Positions 44,783 to 54,154 of a stretch of 59,190 nt of DNA are shown piece after piece. A program made the position numbers and the translations under genes. The stretch is from Methylacidiphilum sp. Yel (GTDB lineage Bacteria; Verrucomicrobiota; Verrucomicrobiia; Methylacidiphilales; Methylacidiphilaceae). The notes under the pieces are model-generated. The model had not been told where the DNA came from. It saw only the letters and a program-made list of their open reading frames with translations, and ran no database searches. The stretch covers positions 1 to 59,190 of the forward strand of contig NZ_LXQB01000052.1 in the NCBI RefSeq assembly GCF_004421185.1. The letters run 5' to 3'. How positions within the stretch are numbered: position 1 is the first letter of the stretch; every line of letters starts with the position of its first letter.

Positions 44783-46264
44783 ATGGATCTTGCCGCTTCT
44801 GTTGACATTGGATCGCACAGTTTTCATCTATTAGTGGTTCAGGTGGAAAATGAAACAATACGACCTATCGATAAAATTAGGGATCCTGTTGCTTTAGCAG
44901 CCGGCTTAGATGAAAATAGGTTTTTGACTCCAGAAGCTATCACGAGGGCTATTCGCTCTCTGAATAAATTTGGGGAAAGAATAAAAGCTATACCATCGCA
45001 TCGAGTACGAGCTGTTGGCACCAATACCCTGCGTATTGCTAAAAATAGTGAGCAGTTTCTAAAACTTGCCGAAACTGCCTTAGGGCATCAGATTGAAATC
45101 ATCTCAGGACACGAAGAGGCCCGCCTTATCTATCTAGGAGTTGCTCATTCTATGGAAGACGATGGCCAAAAACGATTGGTGGTAGATATTGGGGGAGGAA
45201 GCACAGAACTGATTCTTGGAGAAAGCTTTATTCCACAGCGAGTAGAAAGTCTTTATATAGGTTGCGTGAGCTTTTCAAAAACTTTTTTTCCTGATGGGAT
45301 TGTGTCAGCATCTAGACTGAGGAATGCCGAAATATCAGCCTTGCAAGAATTAGAACCCATAGTGGGATCCTTTAAAAAATATGGATGGCAACGAGTTATT
45401 GGATCTAGTGGAACAATCCTAGCCATTCAACAAGGAGTCATTGCAGAGGGATGGTCTAATAGCGGCATTACCGCCTCTTCTTTGAAAAAATTGAGAAAGT
45501 ATCTTCTGTCTATCGGTCAGATTGATAAGCTTTCGATTAAAGGTATCGATTTGGACAGAAAACAAGTCTTAGCTGGTGGTTTTGCGATTCTTTCAGCTAT
45601 TTTTGAATCATTGGGCATTGAAACCATGGAAGTTTCATCTGGAGCTTTAAGAGAGGGAGTGATTTATGATTTGCTCGGCAGGCTTTGTCAGAAGGATATA
45701 AGAGAAAAAACGGTTCGAGATCTAATCAGCCGTTTTCAAATTGACGAAGCGCAAGCTGAAAGAGTTCGTGCTCTTTCTGTTTCTTTTTATGAAAAAGTGA
45801 AAAAGGATTGGAAAATAGAGGAGGATTTCCATAAGCGAATGATTGTTTGGGCCTCCCTACTTCATGAAATTGGCTTGTTTATATCCTACAGCCAATATCA
45901 TAAGCATGGGCAATATCTTTTGAATCATCTTGACATGCCTGGGTTTTCTCTCAGAGACCAGCAATGCCTCGCTTTTCTTGTCCGTAGCCATAGGAGAAAG
46001 TTCCCACTCTCCGAGCTTCAGTTGTTGAGGCAAGAAGACCGAGAAGCTATGAGAAAACTTGGAGTGCTATTAAGACTTTCAGTTCTTTTGAATAGGGTAA
46101 GGAATAGTCAAGAGTTGCCTGAAATAAAAATTATAGTTAACGCCAACTTAATTTCCCTTACTTTTCCCAAAGAATGGCTCCAAAGCCATCCTTTGACCTC
46201 AGCAGATTTAGCAACCGAATCGCAATATTTGATTAATGCAGGCTTCTTTTTACAATACAGCTAA
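44783..46264 (+). CDS. Ppx/GppA family exopolyphosphatase with HD-type C-terminus
   Basis: 493 residues. ASKHA-fold phosphatase domain: VDIGSHSFHLLVVQV (P-loop 1), VDIGGGSTELIL (phosphate 2) and GSSGTILAIQQG; the C-terminal about 190 residues contain the helical HD-like domain (WASLLHEIGLFISYSQYHKHGQYLL). Family members hydrolyse polyphosphate or (p)ppGpp pentaphosphate. Which one cannot be told. Convergent with zwf (8 bases between stops). Confidence 0.88.
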   Translation: MDLAASVDIGSHSFHLLVVQVENETIRPIDKIRDPVALAAGLDENRFLTPEAITRAIRSLNKFGERIKAIPSHRVRAVGTNTLRIAKNSEQFLKLAETALGHQIEIISGHEEARLIYLGVAHSMEDDGQKRLVVDIGGGSTELILGESFIPQRVESLYIGCVSFSKTFFPDGIVSASRLRNAEISALQELEPIVGSFKKYGWQRVIGSSGTILAIQQGVIAEGWSNSGITASSLKKLRKYLLSIGQIDKLSIKGIDLDRKQVLAGGFAILSAIFESLGIETMEVSSGALREGVIYDLLGRLCQKDIREKTVRDLISRFQIDEAQAERVRALSVSFYEKVKKDWKIEEDFHKRMIVWASLLHEIGLFISYSQYHKHGQYLLNHLDMPGFSLRDQQCLAFLVRSHRRKFPLSELQLLRQEDREAMRKLGVLLRLSVLLNRVRNSQELPEIKIIVNANLISLTFPKEWLQSHPLTSADLATESQYLINAGFFLQYS

Positions 46265-46272
46265 TTAAAAAA

Positions 46273-47784
46273 TCAAAATCCTCCTTCATACCAACTTTTC
46301 CCATCTTTGGCAATAAGGACTTGTGCGGCTTCTGGCCCCCAGCTTCCGGCAGGATAATTTGGAAAATCTATTGGAGGGGTACTCTGCCAGAATTCCAGAA
46401 TAGGATCAACGATTGACCAGGCGGCTTGAGCCTGATCGGCGCGCATGAAAAGAGTACCATCACCAATGATAACATCGCGCAAAAGCGTTTCGTAAGCTTC
46501 AGGAGAGCCTTTTTTAAAAGCCTCTTGATATTTAAATTGCAGATTGACCGGACTTAAACGAATGACTGGTCCGGGTATCTTGGCATGGAATACCAAGGAG
46601 ATACTCTCCTCAGGTTGGATGTTAAGAATCATTCGGTTGGGAAGCCACTGATCTAGCGCTCGCGGTGGAAATGCTTGATGAGGAATAGGTTTTAAGGTTA
46701 CCACAATCTGTGTTACCCTTTTAGCTAGTCTCTTTCCTGTTCTTAAATAGAAAGGGACATTTTGCCAACGCCAATTGTCTACAAACAGTTTAATGGCAGC
46801 AAAAGTTTCCGTTGAAGAGTCAGGTTTGACTCCCGGTTCTTCCCTATAAGCAACGACCTCTTTTCCTCTTATCCATCCCCTGCCATATTGGCCACGTACC
46901 GCGACTTGATGCACTTCATCTACACTGATTTTCCTAACAGCATGGAGGACATCTACCTTTTTATTTCTAATTTCATCGGAATCAAAAGAAACGGGAGGTT
47001 CCATGGCAATGAGGCAAAGAAGTTGCAGCATGTGGTTCTGAACCATATCCCGTAGAGCTCCAGCATGTTCGTAATACTCTCCACGCTGTTCTACGCCAAC
47101 TTCTTCAGCCACAGTTATCTGTACATGATCGATGTAACGACTATCCCAAATGGGTTCCCACCAGGCATTGGAAAATCTCAGAGCAAGAATGTTTTGAACG
47201 GTTTCTTTCCCCAAATAGTGATCGATCCGAAAAATTTGAGACTCTTTGAAAACCTTTCCAAGGCATTGATCAAGCTCGTTGGCAGATTTTAAGTCATGCC
47301 CATAAGGCTTTTCAACAACAATTCTCGATTCCCTAGGAGCTTCAGATAGCTGAGCAATACCTATATGAGTCACGACTGTTTTAATCAAAGTGGGAGAAAT
47401 CGCTAAATAAAAAATCCAATTTGGCGCACTATCCCATTTTGTCGCAATCTGTTGCAAGGTATGTTTTAAGGACTCATAAAAGGCTTCTTCCGATAGATCG
47501 GCAACAAGATAGGATTCGATTTTTTCAGAAAAACAAGACCACAATGAACTATCGTATCCTGTGGCAAATGTTTCAATACCGTTTCGTATATGTTCCCGGT
47601 ATTCTTCTAGGCTCATTGATTTTTTATCGGCGGCCACGATAGCGAAATTCTCAGGAAGCCAACCAGAACAGTACAGACTAAAAAGCGCAGGGAAGAGCTT
47701 CCTCCAGCTTAAATCGCCTGCTCCTCCAAAGATAACAAGGATAGTTGGGGCTATTTGATGCAATTTTTCGTTTGTTTGAGTCAT
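46273..47784 (-). CDS. zwf: glucose-6-phosphate 1-dehydrogenase
   Basis: 503 residues; first oxidative step of the pentose phosphate route, yielding NADPH. The coenzyme fold opens TILVIFGGAGDLSWRKLFPALFSL; the substrate motif is RIDHYLGKETVQNILALRF with catalytic His; EKPYGHD precedes it. C-terminal region has LRDVIIGDGTLFMRADQ and the WGPEAAQVLI end block. Clustered oppositely to Ppx/GppA. No devB (pgl) or gnd neighbour here. Confidence 0.95.
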   Translation of the reverse strand: MTQTNEKLHQIAPTILVIFGGAGDLSWRKLFPALFSLYCSGWLPENFAIVAADKKSMSLEEYREHIRNGIETFATGYDSSLWSCFSEKIESYLVADLSEEAFYESLKHTLQQIATKWDSAPNWIFYLAISPTLIKTVVTHIGIAQLSEAPRESRIVVEKPYGHDLKSANELDQCLGKVFKESQIFRIDHYLGKETVQNILALRFSNAWWEPIWDSRYIDHVQITVAEEVGVEQRGEYYEHAGALRDMVQNHMLQLLCLIAMEPPVSFDSDEIRNKKVDVLHAVRKISVDEVHQVAVRGQYGRGWIRGKEVVAYREEPGVKPDSSTETFAAIKLFVDNWRWQNVPFYLRTGKRLAKRVTQIVVTLKPIPHQAFPPRALDQWLPNRMILNIQPEESISLVFHAKIPGPVIRLSPVNLQFKYQEAFKKGSPEAYETLLRDVIIGDGTLFMRADQAQAAWSIVDPILEFWQSTPPIDFPNYPAGSWGPEAAQVLIAKDGKSWYEGGF

Positions 47785-47857
47785 AAAGGCAGATGAAGAA
47801 AATTCCTATAATTTAAAATCTTTCCTTAAAGGAAAGTTGTTCAAAATCTGATTTTCT

Positions 47858-48241
47858 TCATTGAATTTTTTTCAGAACAATCGGTTTACCAAAAACTTTG
47901 TGATTAGGATCAATCAGTTCATTCCCATGGATCAGTAAAATTGTATAAATCTTGTTGTTTGATCCAATGAGAATTTTTTCATCTTGTACTTTGTATTCTG
48001 CTTCCCAAACATCTCTTTCTTGTGGGTTAGTAGGGGTTTTAGAACGACGCTCCCCTTTGGCTTTCCCATCTTCACTGAGATATAAGGTCATACAAGTCAG
48101 GGTGCCATTTTCTTCATTCCAGCAACCTGTATATTTCCCAGATGGATTTGACAATGCAGGCTGTCGAGAACAGCCTGTCGAAAAAACAAAAGTACTGGTT
48201 AGCGTAAGAACAAAAAATAAAAAGAAAAAACGACCCTTCAT
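47858..48241 (-). CDS. putative lipoprotein, unknown function
   Basis: 127 residues. Signal peptide with lipobox FSTGC (Cys24), then SGKYTGCWNEENGTLTCMTLYLSEDG, a small beta-strand-rich domain (probable lipocalin-like or DUF-type, not identified). Ends with LILIH-type strands and GKPIVLKKIQ. Stands alone. Membrane attachment and export are inferred from the lipobox. Confidence 0.62.
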   Translation of the reverse strand: MKGRFFFLFFVLTLTSTFVFSTGCSRQPALSNPSGKYTGCWNEENGTLTCMTLYLSEDGKAKGERRSKTPTNPQERDVWEAEYKVQDEKILIGSNNKIYTILLIHGNELIDPNHKVFGKPIVLKKIQ

Positions 48242-49017
48242 AAATAGATGAATTTTTAGCTTTTTGATAGAACAATAATTCCAATTGGAAGCTAAGAAAA
48301 TGATTTTGTATTTTTAAAATCATAACTATTTTGCAAACCGTTTCTCCAATTATAGATAATCATGCTCCTATTAAGAAGATCGGCTAAGGGGAGCTAGCTA
48401 AAATTACTCTTGTTGATTCATCTCATGGAGGGGGGCTTGCTACTTTTTGCTCAAACACCTACCAAACATGCAATTGGACTACAAGTTCTCTTGGATAAGT
48501 CTCCTTCTTTTTTTGCAGCAAGAGAATGCACGCATGCTTTATTTAGCTTTGCTCCTATGGACAAAAGTCAAAGCCAAACCTGCTTGCATTGCCTCAATGG
48601 TAGTTCCAATAAAAGCCTTGGTAGAGAAGAATAAGTATTTTAAGTATAGGAGAGGCTTTCTGTAAAGAAAGCGGCCGTAGTCTTCCATGAGCGGGCATTT
48701 CCCAAAGCAATGGGCAGGTGGTTAGTTCTTTAGGGAATCTACTCAACTCCTACTGGAAAGGAACTGAAAAAAGCTTGCAGGAGCTATCAGTTGAACTTTG
48801 CCCTATATCTAATGGATAAGATTAGCCATCCATGGGAAAACTTATCGGTAAGTTCCTAGAGAAAGAGGGGTGCTTTTTGAAAAATATTCCCGAATTTCCT
48901 TTCCTTTCTTTTGATTCTAATCTTCTTAAAAACGCCGATAGCATTCGGAGAGAATGCAAAGTCTTTTCACTTGGAACGATCGGAAGGAGATACGAAGGAA
49001 AAAGAGAGGATAAGAAT
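48242..49017. other. 776-base stretch without a recognisable gene
   Basis: Upstream of the oxidase gene. It carries only short overlapping frames without motifs (48410-48665). The oxidase frame itself is open from 48832, but the first 62 codons do not resemble the family and lie before a clear ribosome site. Some phrases from 48690 to 48830 could be a decayed gene, but no motif could be matched. A long untranslated leader or a promoter may lie here. Confidence 0.45.
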
Positions 49018-50910
49018 ATGGAGAATCAAGATTTTGAGAGTGCGAAAAAGCAGGGGACAGCGCAGAATGCTAACTCATGGGTTGCTGAGAATCCGCATGA
49101 GACTCATCTCAGAGTACACGAGGTAGAACTACCCTGGTATCGAAAGTACTTATTTTCTACCGATCATAAGGTTATTGGTATCCAATATATGATCACTTCA
49201 CTACTTATCGCCCTTTTTGGCTTTGGCCTGATGATCGTCATGCGTTGGCAGCTTTCCTATCCGGGTAAGCCGATTCCATTGTTAGGCGGAGTTTTGGAAA
49301 ATATTTTGGGTCACGATATGTTTCCCAATGGAGTCATGACTCCTCAGGCCTATAATGCCTTTGGTGCGATCCATGGAACAGTGATGATTTTTATGGCCCT
49401 TGTACCGGCTTTGTTTGCTGGATTTGGAAATTTTGTTGTTCCATTACAACTTGGAGCCCCTGATATGGCTTTCCCAAGGCTGAATATGGCTAGTTTCTGG
49501 TGTTTTTTTGTCGGCGCAGTTATTATCATGGTGAGTTTTTTTGTGCCTGGAGGAGCTGCAAAATCGGGTTGGACTTCCTATCCGCCACTGGCAGATTTGG
49601 CTGATTCTGGCCCTAATTTTCACCCTATTTTGAATGGGCAAACGCTGTGGCTTTTGGGGATGGCTTTTAATATTACTGGCTCTTTGCTTGGGGTAATCAA
49701 CATGATCACGACAATTTTTCAATTGCGTGTTCCTGGTTTAAGCTGGATGCGGCTTCCTTTTTTTGTCTGGGCTGAGCTGGTAACAGCTTTTCTTATGCTT
49801 CTGGCATTTCCTCCTTTGGAAGCTGCTGCCATCATGCAATTGATGGATAGGGTAGCTGGAACCAGTTTTTTTTCTCCTGATGGGCTAATCGTCAATGGAC
49901 AGCAGGCACATTACAGTGGAGGAGGTGCTCCTCTGCTATGGCAACACCTTTTTTGGTTTTTGGGTCATCCAGAAGTTTACGTCCAGATACTTCCTACTAT
50001 GGGAATTGTTGCCGAGATCATTGCTAACAACACGCGAAAACCACTATGGAGCTACAGAATCCTTGTTTATTCAGTTTTGACAATTGGCTTTGTTGGCATG
50101 ATCGTTTGGGCTCATCATATGTACATGACAGGGATGGGGCAAGCCATCAGTACTTTCTTCCAACTTTTTACAACTATTATTTCCATTCCTTCGGTTCTCA
50201 TTGGAACGGTTTTTTTGATGTCTCTTTGGGGTGCTTCGATTCGATTCAATCTTCCTATGATGTTTGCCTTGGCGTGGTTGCCTTTGTTTGGCATTGGTGG
50301 ACTGACTGGTCTTCCTTTAGGATGGTCTACCTCAGATATGGTCTTGCATGATACCTATTATGTCGTTGGCCATTTCCATTATATGATGGCTCCCACCTCT
50401 ATCATGGCTCTCTTTGCCGGTATATATTATTGGTATCCAAAGGCAACAGGAAGAGAAATGAACGAGTTTTTAGGCAAACTCCATTTTTGGCCTACTTTCA
50501 TAACCTTCAATGGAATCTTTCTTCCCATGCTGATGCAGGGTTTCGCTGGAATCCATAGACGCTGGTATGATGGGGGTCAAGGATGGGAAATGGCTCAAGG
50601 TTTGTTATGGCTAAATCATGTTATGTCTGTTTCAGCATGGTTGTTGGCTCTAGCTCAGATTCCTTTTATTCTCAATTTCTTCTGGAGCCTTTTCTATGGA
50701 AAGAAAGTTCAATCTGATAATCCTTGGCAAGCTACCACTCTAGAGTGGGCAACACCTACGCCCCCAGGGCATGGGAATTTTCTCAAGCCCTTGACCGTTT
50801 ATAGAGGTCCCTATGCATATAGCGTACCGGGAAATGAAAAAGACTATTTGCCCCAATGGGAACCTGATACAAAGCCACAGGTACCACAAGCAAAAGTGAC
50901 AAAAATATAA
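49018..50910 (+). CDS. haem-copper (cytochrome c-type) oxidase subunit I, variant lacking K-pathway Lys
   Basis: 630 residues from ATG 49018 (AGAGAGG upstream). Terminal oxidase core with about 12-14 TMs. Haem ligands: H119 (IHGTVMIF), H452 and H454 (GHFHY). CuB ligands H317, H366, H367, and cross-link Tyr321 in GHPEVYVQ. D-pathway Asp149 in GAPDMAF, Asn138 and Asn156, and Glu319 are intact. Position 395, aligned to bovine Lys319 without gaps (28 residues after the second CuB His), is Ile, and bovine Thr316 is Ser392. No subunit II or III gene is adjacent. This is an A-family oxidase with an altered K channel. Confidence 0.9.
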   Translation: MENQDFESAKKQGTAQNANSWVAENPHETHLRVHEVELPWYRKYLFSTDHKVIGIQYMITSLLIALFGFGLMIVMRWQLSYPGKPIPLLGGVLENILGHDMFPNGVMTPQAYNAFGAIHGTVMIFMALVPALFAGFGNFVVPLQLGAPDMAFPRLNMASFWCFFVGAVIIMVSFFVPGGAAKSGWTSYPPLADLADSGPNFHPILNGQTLWLLGMAFNITGSLLGVINMITTIFQLRVPGLSWMRLPFFVWAELVTAFLMLLAFPPLEAAAIMQLMDRVAGTSFFSPDGLIVNGQQAHYSGGGAPLLWQHLFWFLGHPEVYVQILPTMGIVAEIIANNTRKPLWSYRILVYSVLTIGFVGMIVWAHHMYMTGMGQAISTFFQLFTTIISIPSVLIGTVFLMSLWGASIRFNLPMMFALAWLPLFGIGGLTGLPLGWSTSDMVLHDTYYVVGHFHYMMAPTSIMALFAGIYYWYPKATGREMNEFLGKLHFWPTFITFNGIFLPMLMQGFAGIHRRWYDGGQGWEMAQGLLWLNHVMSVSAWLLALAQIPFILNFFWSLFYGKKVQSDNPWQATTLEWATPTPPGHGNFLKPLTVYRGPYAYSVPGNEKDYLPQWEPDTKPQVPQAKVTKI

Positions 50911-51091
50911 AAAAAAAGAAATAAGAATGCTACGCTCCTCTCTCCTATCTATTAGAGAGGAAAGAGGGAACTGGCGCTTGGCCTCGATGTTTCTTAAAGA
51001 AAAAAGCAAGAAAATAGGGAAGGACTGTTTTCGATTGGTTAAACAAAGAAAAGATAGTTTATAAAGAGCAAAGAAAAAAGAGCAGGTATAA

Positions 51092-51313
51092 ATGAATCCA
51101 TTGATGGCCGTTGTGGGTATTTTTGCTTCTATTGAGAAAGTGTATGCAGCTTGCTTATTTTCTAGGTTATTTCTCTTTGGTTTAGTTTTGGTTCTCCTTC
51201 TTGCCTTTTCCATTTTCGGCTGGTATTTGTACAAAAAACAAACCCAACAGCCTCCTCCTTATTCTGAATTTTTGTTTTCCGAAGAGTTAATAGAAGAAGA
51301 AGAAAATGAGTAG
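51092..51313 (+). CDS. small single-TM protein next to oxidase subunit I
   Basis: 73 residues: N-terminal hydrophobic stretch, strong TM at about 24-47 (LFLFGLVLVLLLAFSIFGWYLY), then a cytoplasmic-type tail with KKQTQQPPPYSEF and an acidic end EELIEEEENE. GAGCAGG lies before the ATG. It is the only ORF between the oxidase and the convergent beta-CASP gene, about 180 bases downstream of the oxidase on the same strand. It may be a small oxidase-associated subunit, but no similarity supports it. Confidence 0.55.
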   Translation: MNPLMAVVGIFASIEKVYAACLFSRLFLFGLVLVLLLAFSIFGWYLYKKQTQQPPPYSEFLFSEELIEEEENE

Positions 51314-51404
51314 AGTAAATAACAAACCCAAGACTTTTATGAGCTTCTTCAGACCTTAGCCAATCAAAGAAGTAAGGCTTTAGCGGGAATGGGGAGGCTC
51401 AATT

Positions 51405-52778
51405 TTAGATTTCTATCAATTTCCCAGGAGGTGGAATAATCAACTGAATTTGTGGACTTTCCTCTTCTAACTTTTGTTTGAACCAATCGAGAGCGGCCGG
51501 ATCGCCATGAACCAGAATGCAGGTTCGAGGTTCTAAAAACTGGATATAGGAAAGAATATCCTCTCTTAGCGCATGACTTGTTAGGTCGAACTGATCGACT
51601 TCACAAATGACTGGTTGAGGTTTGCTAGATTTGTTGAGCACAACTAAATTGCCTCGGGGTGTAGCCAAAAGTTGACCGGCAGGAGAATCAGGATCACAGT
51701 ATCCAACAAAAAATATGGAGTGTTTTTCGTTTGGTAAGAATTTTTGAGCTAAAACATTGGAAATGGTATTCTCATTCATCATTCCGGAGGTCACCAGATA
51801 GATTTCACCTTTCGAGGGTTGAATCTTCATGGGTTTTTTCCCATTAATGACGATAGGAGCTATCGTATCAAGAATCTTGAAGCCTGGATACCTTCTTAAC
51901 GATCTGGAAGCAAGCTTGTCATAGATTTCTGAAAAGCTTCTACTTAACCCTCCAATAAAAATAGGACATTTTCGGAGTCTTCCCGCTTGCTGTTCTAGAA
52001 AAAGAGTAGTAAGGATTTCTTGTGTTTTGCCGAGGGCAAAAACTGGGATTAAAACAGAGCCTCCTCGATCGAAAGTAGCTTCAATGCTTTCAACAAGTCT
52101 TTGAATTTCCGTCTCTCTAGTTTTCCCTTTGACCATTTCTTGAGCCCCTCTTGTTGATTCGATAATAAGGACATCGATACCGTTTTGGGGAAAATCCGCT
52201 GGGAGCATGAGGGTTTGTTCTTTGAAACTAACATCTCCCGTATAAAAAATTCTACGGCCTCGGTGAAATATTCGAATTCCGACGGCTCCAAGAATATGGC
52301 CACTAGGATAGAATTGAAAGGTAAGAGGCTCATGCTTGGGATTGGGATAGCCGTTAAATGACCATTCCTTGTTGATATGACAAGCCTGCCACCGTTCCGT
52401 GCAACGATCTATTTCCTTATGGGTATACAAGGGGTATTCGGGAATTTGTAACTCAGCTCTTTGTTTAAGCATCACTTCTACTGAGTTGTGGAGTAGTGGA
52501 GAAGTTAAGTAATAGGTAGGTTCGCTTAAGAAAACTTTGAGCTTTGGATATTTTCTAAGAAACAGAGGTAAAGAGCCTGTATGGTCGTGATGCGCATGGC
52601 TTATAAGAAGACAATCCACTGGATAGTCTTCAAGAGATTGAAAATTTGGGGTAGCCAACTCTCCTTCTATTTTGGGATGCAGACCTGCATCCAGAATTAT
52701 CCGCCCATCCTGGCCAAAATCTAAAAAATAGGAATTTGCTCCTATTTCGTTAGAACGTGTTAAATTTATAAATTTCAC
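51405..52778 (-). CDS. MBL-fold beta-CASP RNA metallohydrolase
   Basis: 457 residues, start GTG at 52776-52778. The zinc-binding motif HAHHDHTG is at 61-68; GHILGAVGIRIFHRGRRIFYTGDVS follows; then a beta-CASP domain with PVFALGKTQEIL and TSGMMNE; and a C-terminal VHGDPAALDWFKQKL (motif C). This layout is that of bacterial CPSF73/YSH1-like exonucleases or nuclease-like phosphodiesterases, distinct from RNase J (no long C-terminus). RNA processing role inferred. Confidence 0.88.
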   Translation of the reverse strand: MKFINLTRSNEIGANSYFLDFGQDGRIILDAGLHPKIEGELATPNFQSLEDYPVDCLLISHAHHDHTGSLPLFLRKYPKLKVFLSEPTYYLTSPLLHNSVEVMLKQRAELQIPEYPLYTHKEIDRCTERWQACHINKEWSFNGYPNPKHEPLTFQFYPSGHILGAVGIRIFHRGRRIFYTGDVSFKEQTLMLPADFPQNGIDVLIIESTRGAQEMVKGKTRETEIQRLVESIEATFDRGGSVLIPVFALGKTQEILTTLFLEQQAGRLRKCPIFIGGLSRSFSEIYDKLASRSLRRYPGFKILDTIAPIVINGKKPMKIQPSKGEIYLVTSGMMNENTISNVLAQKFLPNEKHSIFFVGYCDPDSPAGQLLATPRGNLVVLNKSSKPQPVICEVDQFDLTSHALREDILSYIQFLEPRTCILVHGDPAALDWFKQKLEEESPQIQLIIPPPGKLIEI

Positions 52779-52977
52779 TAAACCAATGCTAAAATCAAAA
52801 GAAATTATCTATTTTGCAAGTTAATTTAACTAACTTATTTTCTATCATAAATCAATAGCAAATCATTTTCTCTCTCTCAAAGAAAAACGAAGAAAAGGTT
52901 TCAGAATTGTTTTTACTGATTATAAAATTATAAAATATGCTCATTCTTTATCGAGTACTGATTGGAAAGATTGAAAA

Positions 52978-53991
52978 ATGAAAGCCATTTTGTTGACCAA
53001 GCCCTCTCCTTTAGAAGAAAAACCGTTGATACTCCAACAAATCGATCTGCCTCGGCTTAAAGAGGATGAAGTATTGATTCGAACTGAAGCCTGTGGGGTG
53101 TGTCGATCCAACTTGCATATGATTGAAGGGGATTGGATACAAAGAGGGGTGCCATCAAAACTTCCTATTATCCCAGGGCATGAAATTGTTGGAAAGATCG
53201 AGGAGGTGGGGAGCCGTGTCTCTCATTTTAAAAAGGGTGATCGAGTGGGACTCCAGCCTCTGTGGTCTTCGTGTGGAAGATGTACTTACTGTCGGACTGG
53301 GAGAGAACAGCTTTGTCCTTGTAAAGAAATTACTGGAGAGACAGTGGATGGGGGTTATGCCGAATATGTTGTTGGAAAAGAGGATTTTCTCTATCTTATC
53401 CCTGATTCTCTATCAGCGGTGGAGGCAGCTCCTTTATTTTGCCCAGGAATTACGGCTTTCCATGCTATACAAAAAGCTGGCCCGTTGCTTGGCAAGCGCG
53501 TGGCGATCTTTGGGATTGGTGGAGTAGGGCACATGGCCGTACAATTTGCTCGCCTCGCGGGTGCTAACGTTATAGCACTGTCTAGAAACCCTAAACATTT
53601 GCAAATAGCAAAAGAGCTTGGAGCTCAAGATTGTATTGATGCCAATGACTCTCAACGTTTAGAAAAGTTGAAAAAGCAAGGAGATATTGATTGTGCGGTT
53701 GTCTTTGCGCCTTCCCATGCGATTGCCCAACAGGCGATCTCATTGGTAAAAGCTGGTGGTAAGATCGTTTTGGGGGTCAATGCAGAGCTAGGAGCCTTTT
53801 CTTTTGTGGAAGAAAAAGTTATTTTAGGAACTGTTATTGGCCCCAGAGAGGAAATGAAAGAAGTCTTGCGGCTTGCAGCGGAAGGGAAAATTAAAGCAAT
53901 CAGTCAAACATTTACTTTAGAACAGGCACCGGAAGCTTTATTACAACTTAAAAGAGGAGAAATATTATCCCGGGCAGTCCTTATCATGTAA
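52978..53991 (+). CDS. zinc-dependent alcohol dehydrogenase (MDR family)
   Basis: 337 residues. Catalytic zinc: Cys39 in ACGVCRSNLH, His68-Glu69 in GHEIVG. Structural zinc lobe C99-x2-C102-x2-C105-x7-C113. Coenzyme fold FGIGGVGHMAVQFARLAGANVIAL. The catalytic Cys, His, Glu set and four-Cys lobe indicate a class related to NAD(P)-dependent primary or secondary alcohol dehydrogenases. Substrate not known. AT-rich upstream region, ATG start. Confidence 0.9.
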   Translation: MKAILLTKPSPLEEKPLILQQIDLPRLKEDEVLIRTEACGVCRSNLHMIEGDWIQRGVPSKLPIIPGHEIVGKIEEVGSRVSHFKKGDRVGLQPLWSSCGRCTYCRTGREQLCPCKEITGETVDGGYAEYVVGKEDFLYLIPDSLSAVEAAPLFCPGITAFHAIQKAGPLLGKRVAIFGIGGVGHMAVQFARLAGANVIALSRNPKHLQIAKELGAQDCIDANDSQRLEKLKKQGDIDCAVVFAPSHAIAQQAISLVKAGGKIVLGVNAELGAFSFVEEKVILGTVIGPREEMKEVLRLAAEGKIKAISQTFTLEQAPEALLQLKRGEILSRAVLIM

Positions 53992-54154
53992 AAAAGAATT
54001 CCAATGCCATTTTTCGGATTTTGAATGCTTTGGTTTTATTGGCAGAATCAAGACTAGCGCTAAGAAAGCCTTAGGGAATGGGTGAGGAGTCAGAGCTATT
54101 TGAGGGATTCAATCTCAGTTGCTAGAGGAGCTAGATAGCCAATAAGATAGGGGG

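Noticed and set aside
48832-49017. In-frame extension of the oxidase N-terminus by 62 codons
   Set aside because: The extra residues do not resemble oxidase sequences and AGAGAGG lies just ahead of ATG 49018, so the later start is favoured.
50927-51064. 45-codon ORF between oxidase subunit I and the 73-residue membrane protein
   Set aside because: No convincing ribosome site, Lys/Arg/Ser-rich without motif; the start region also holds a CCTCTC/GAGAGG stem, so the segment may instead be untranslated.
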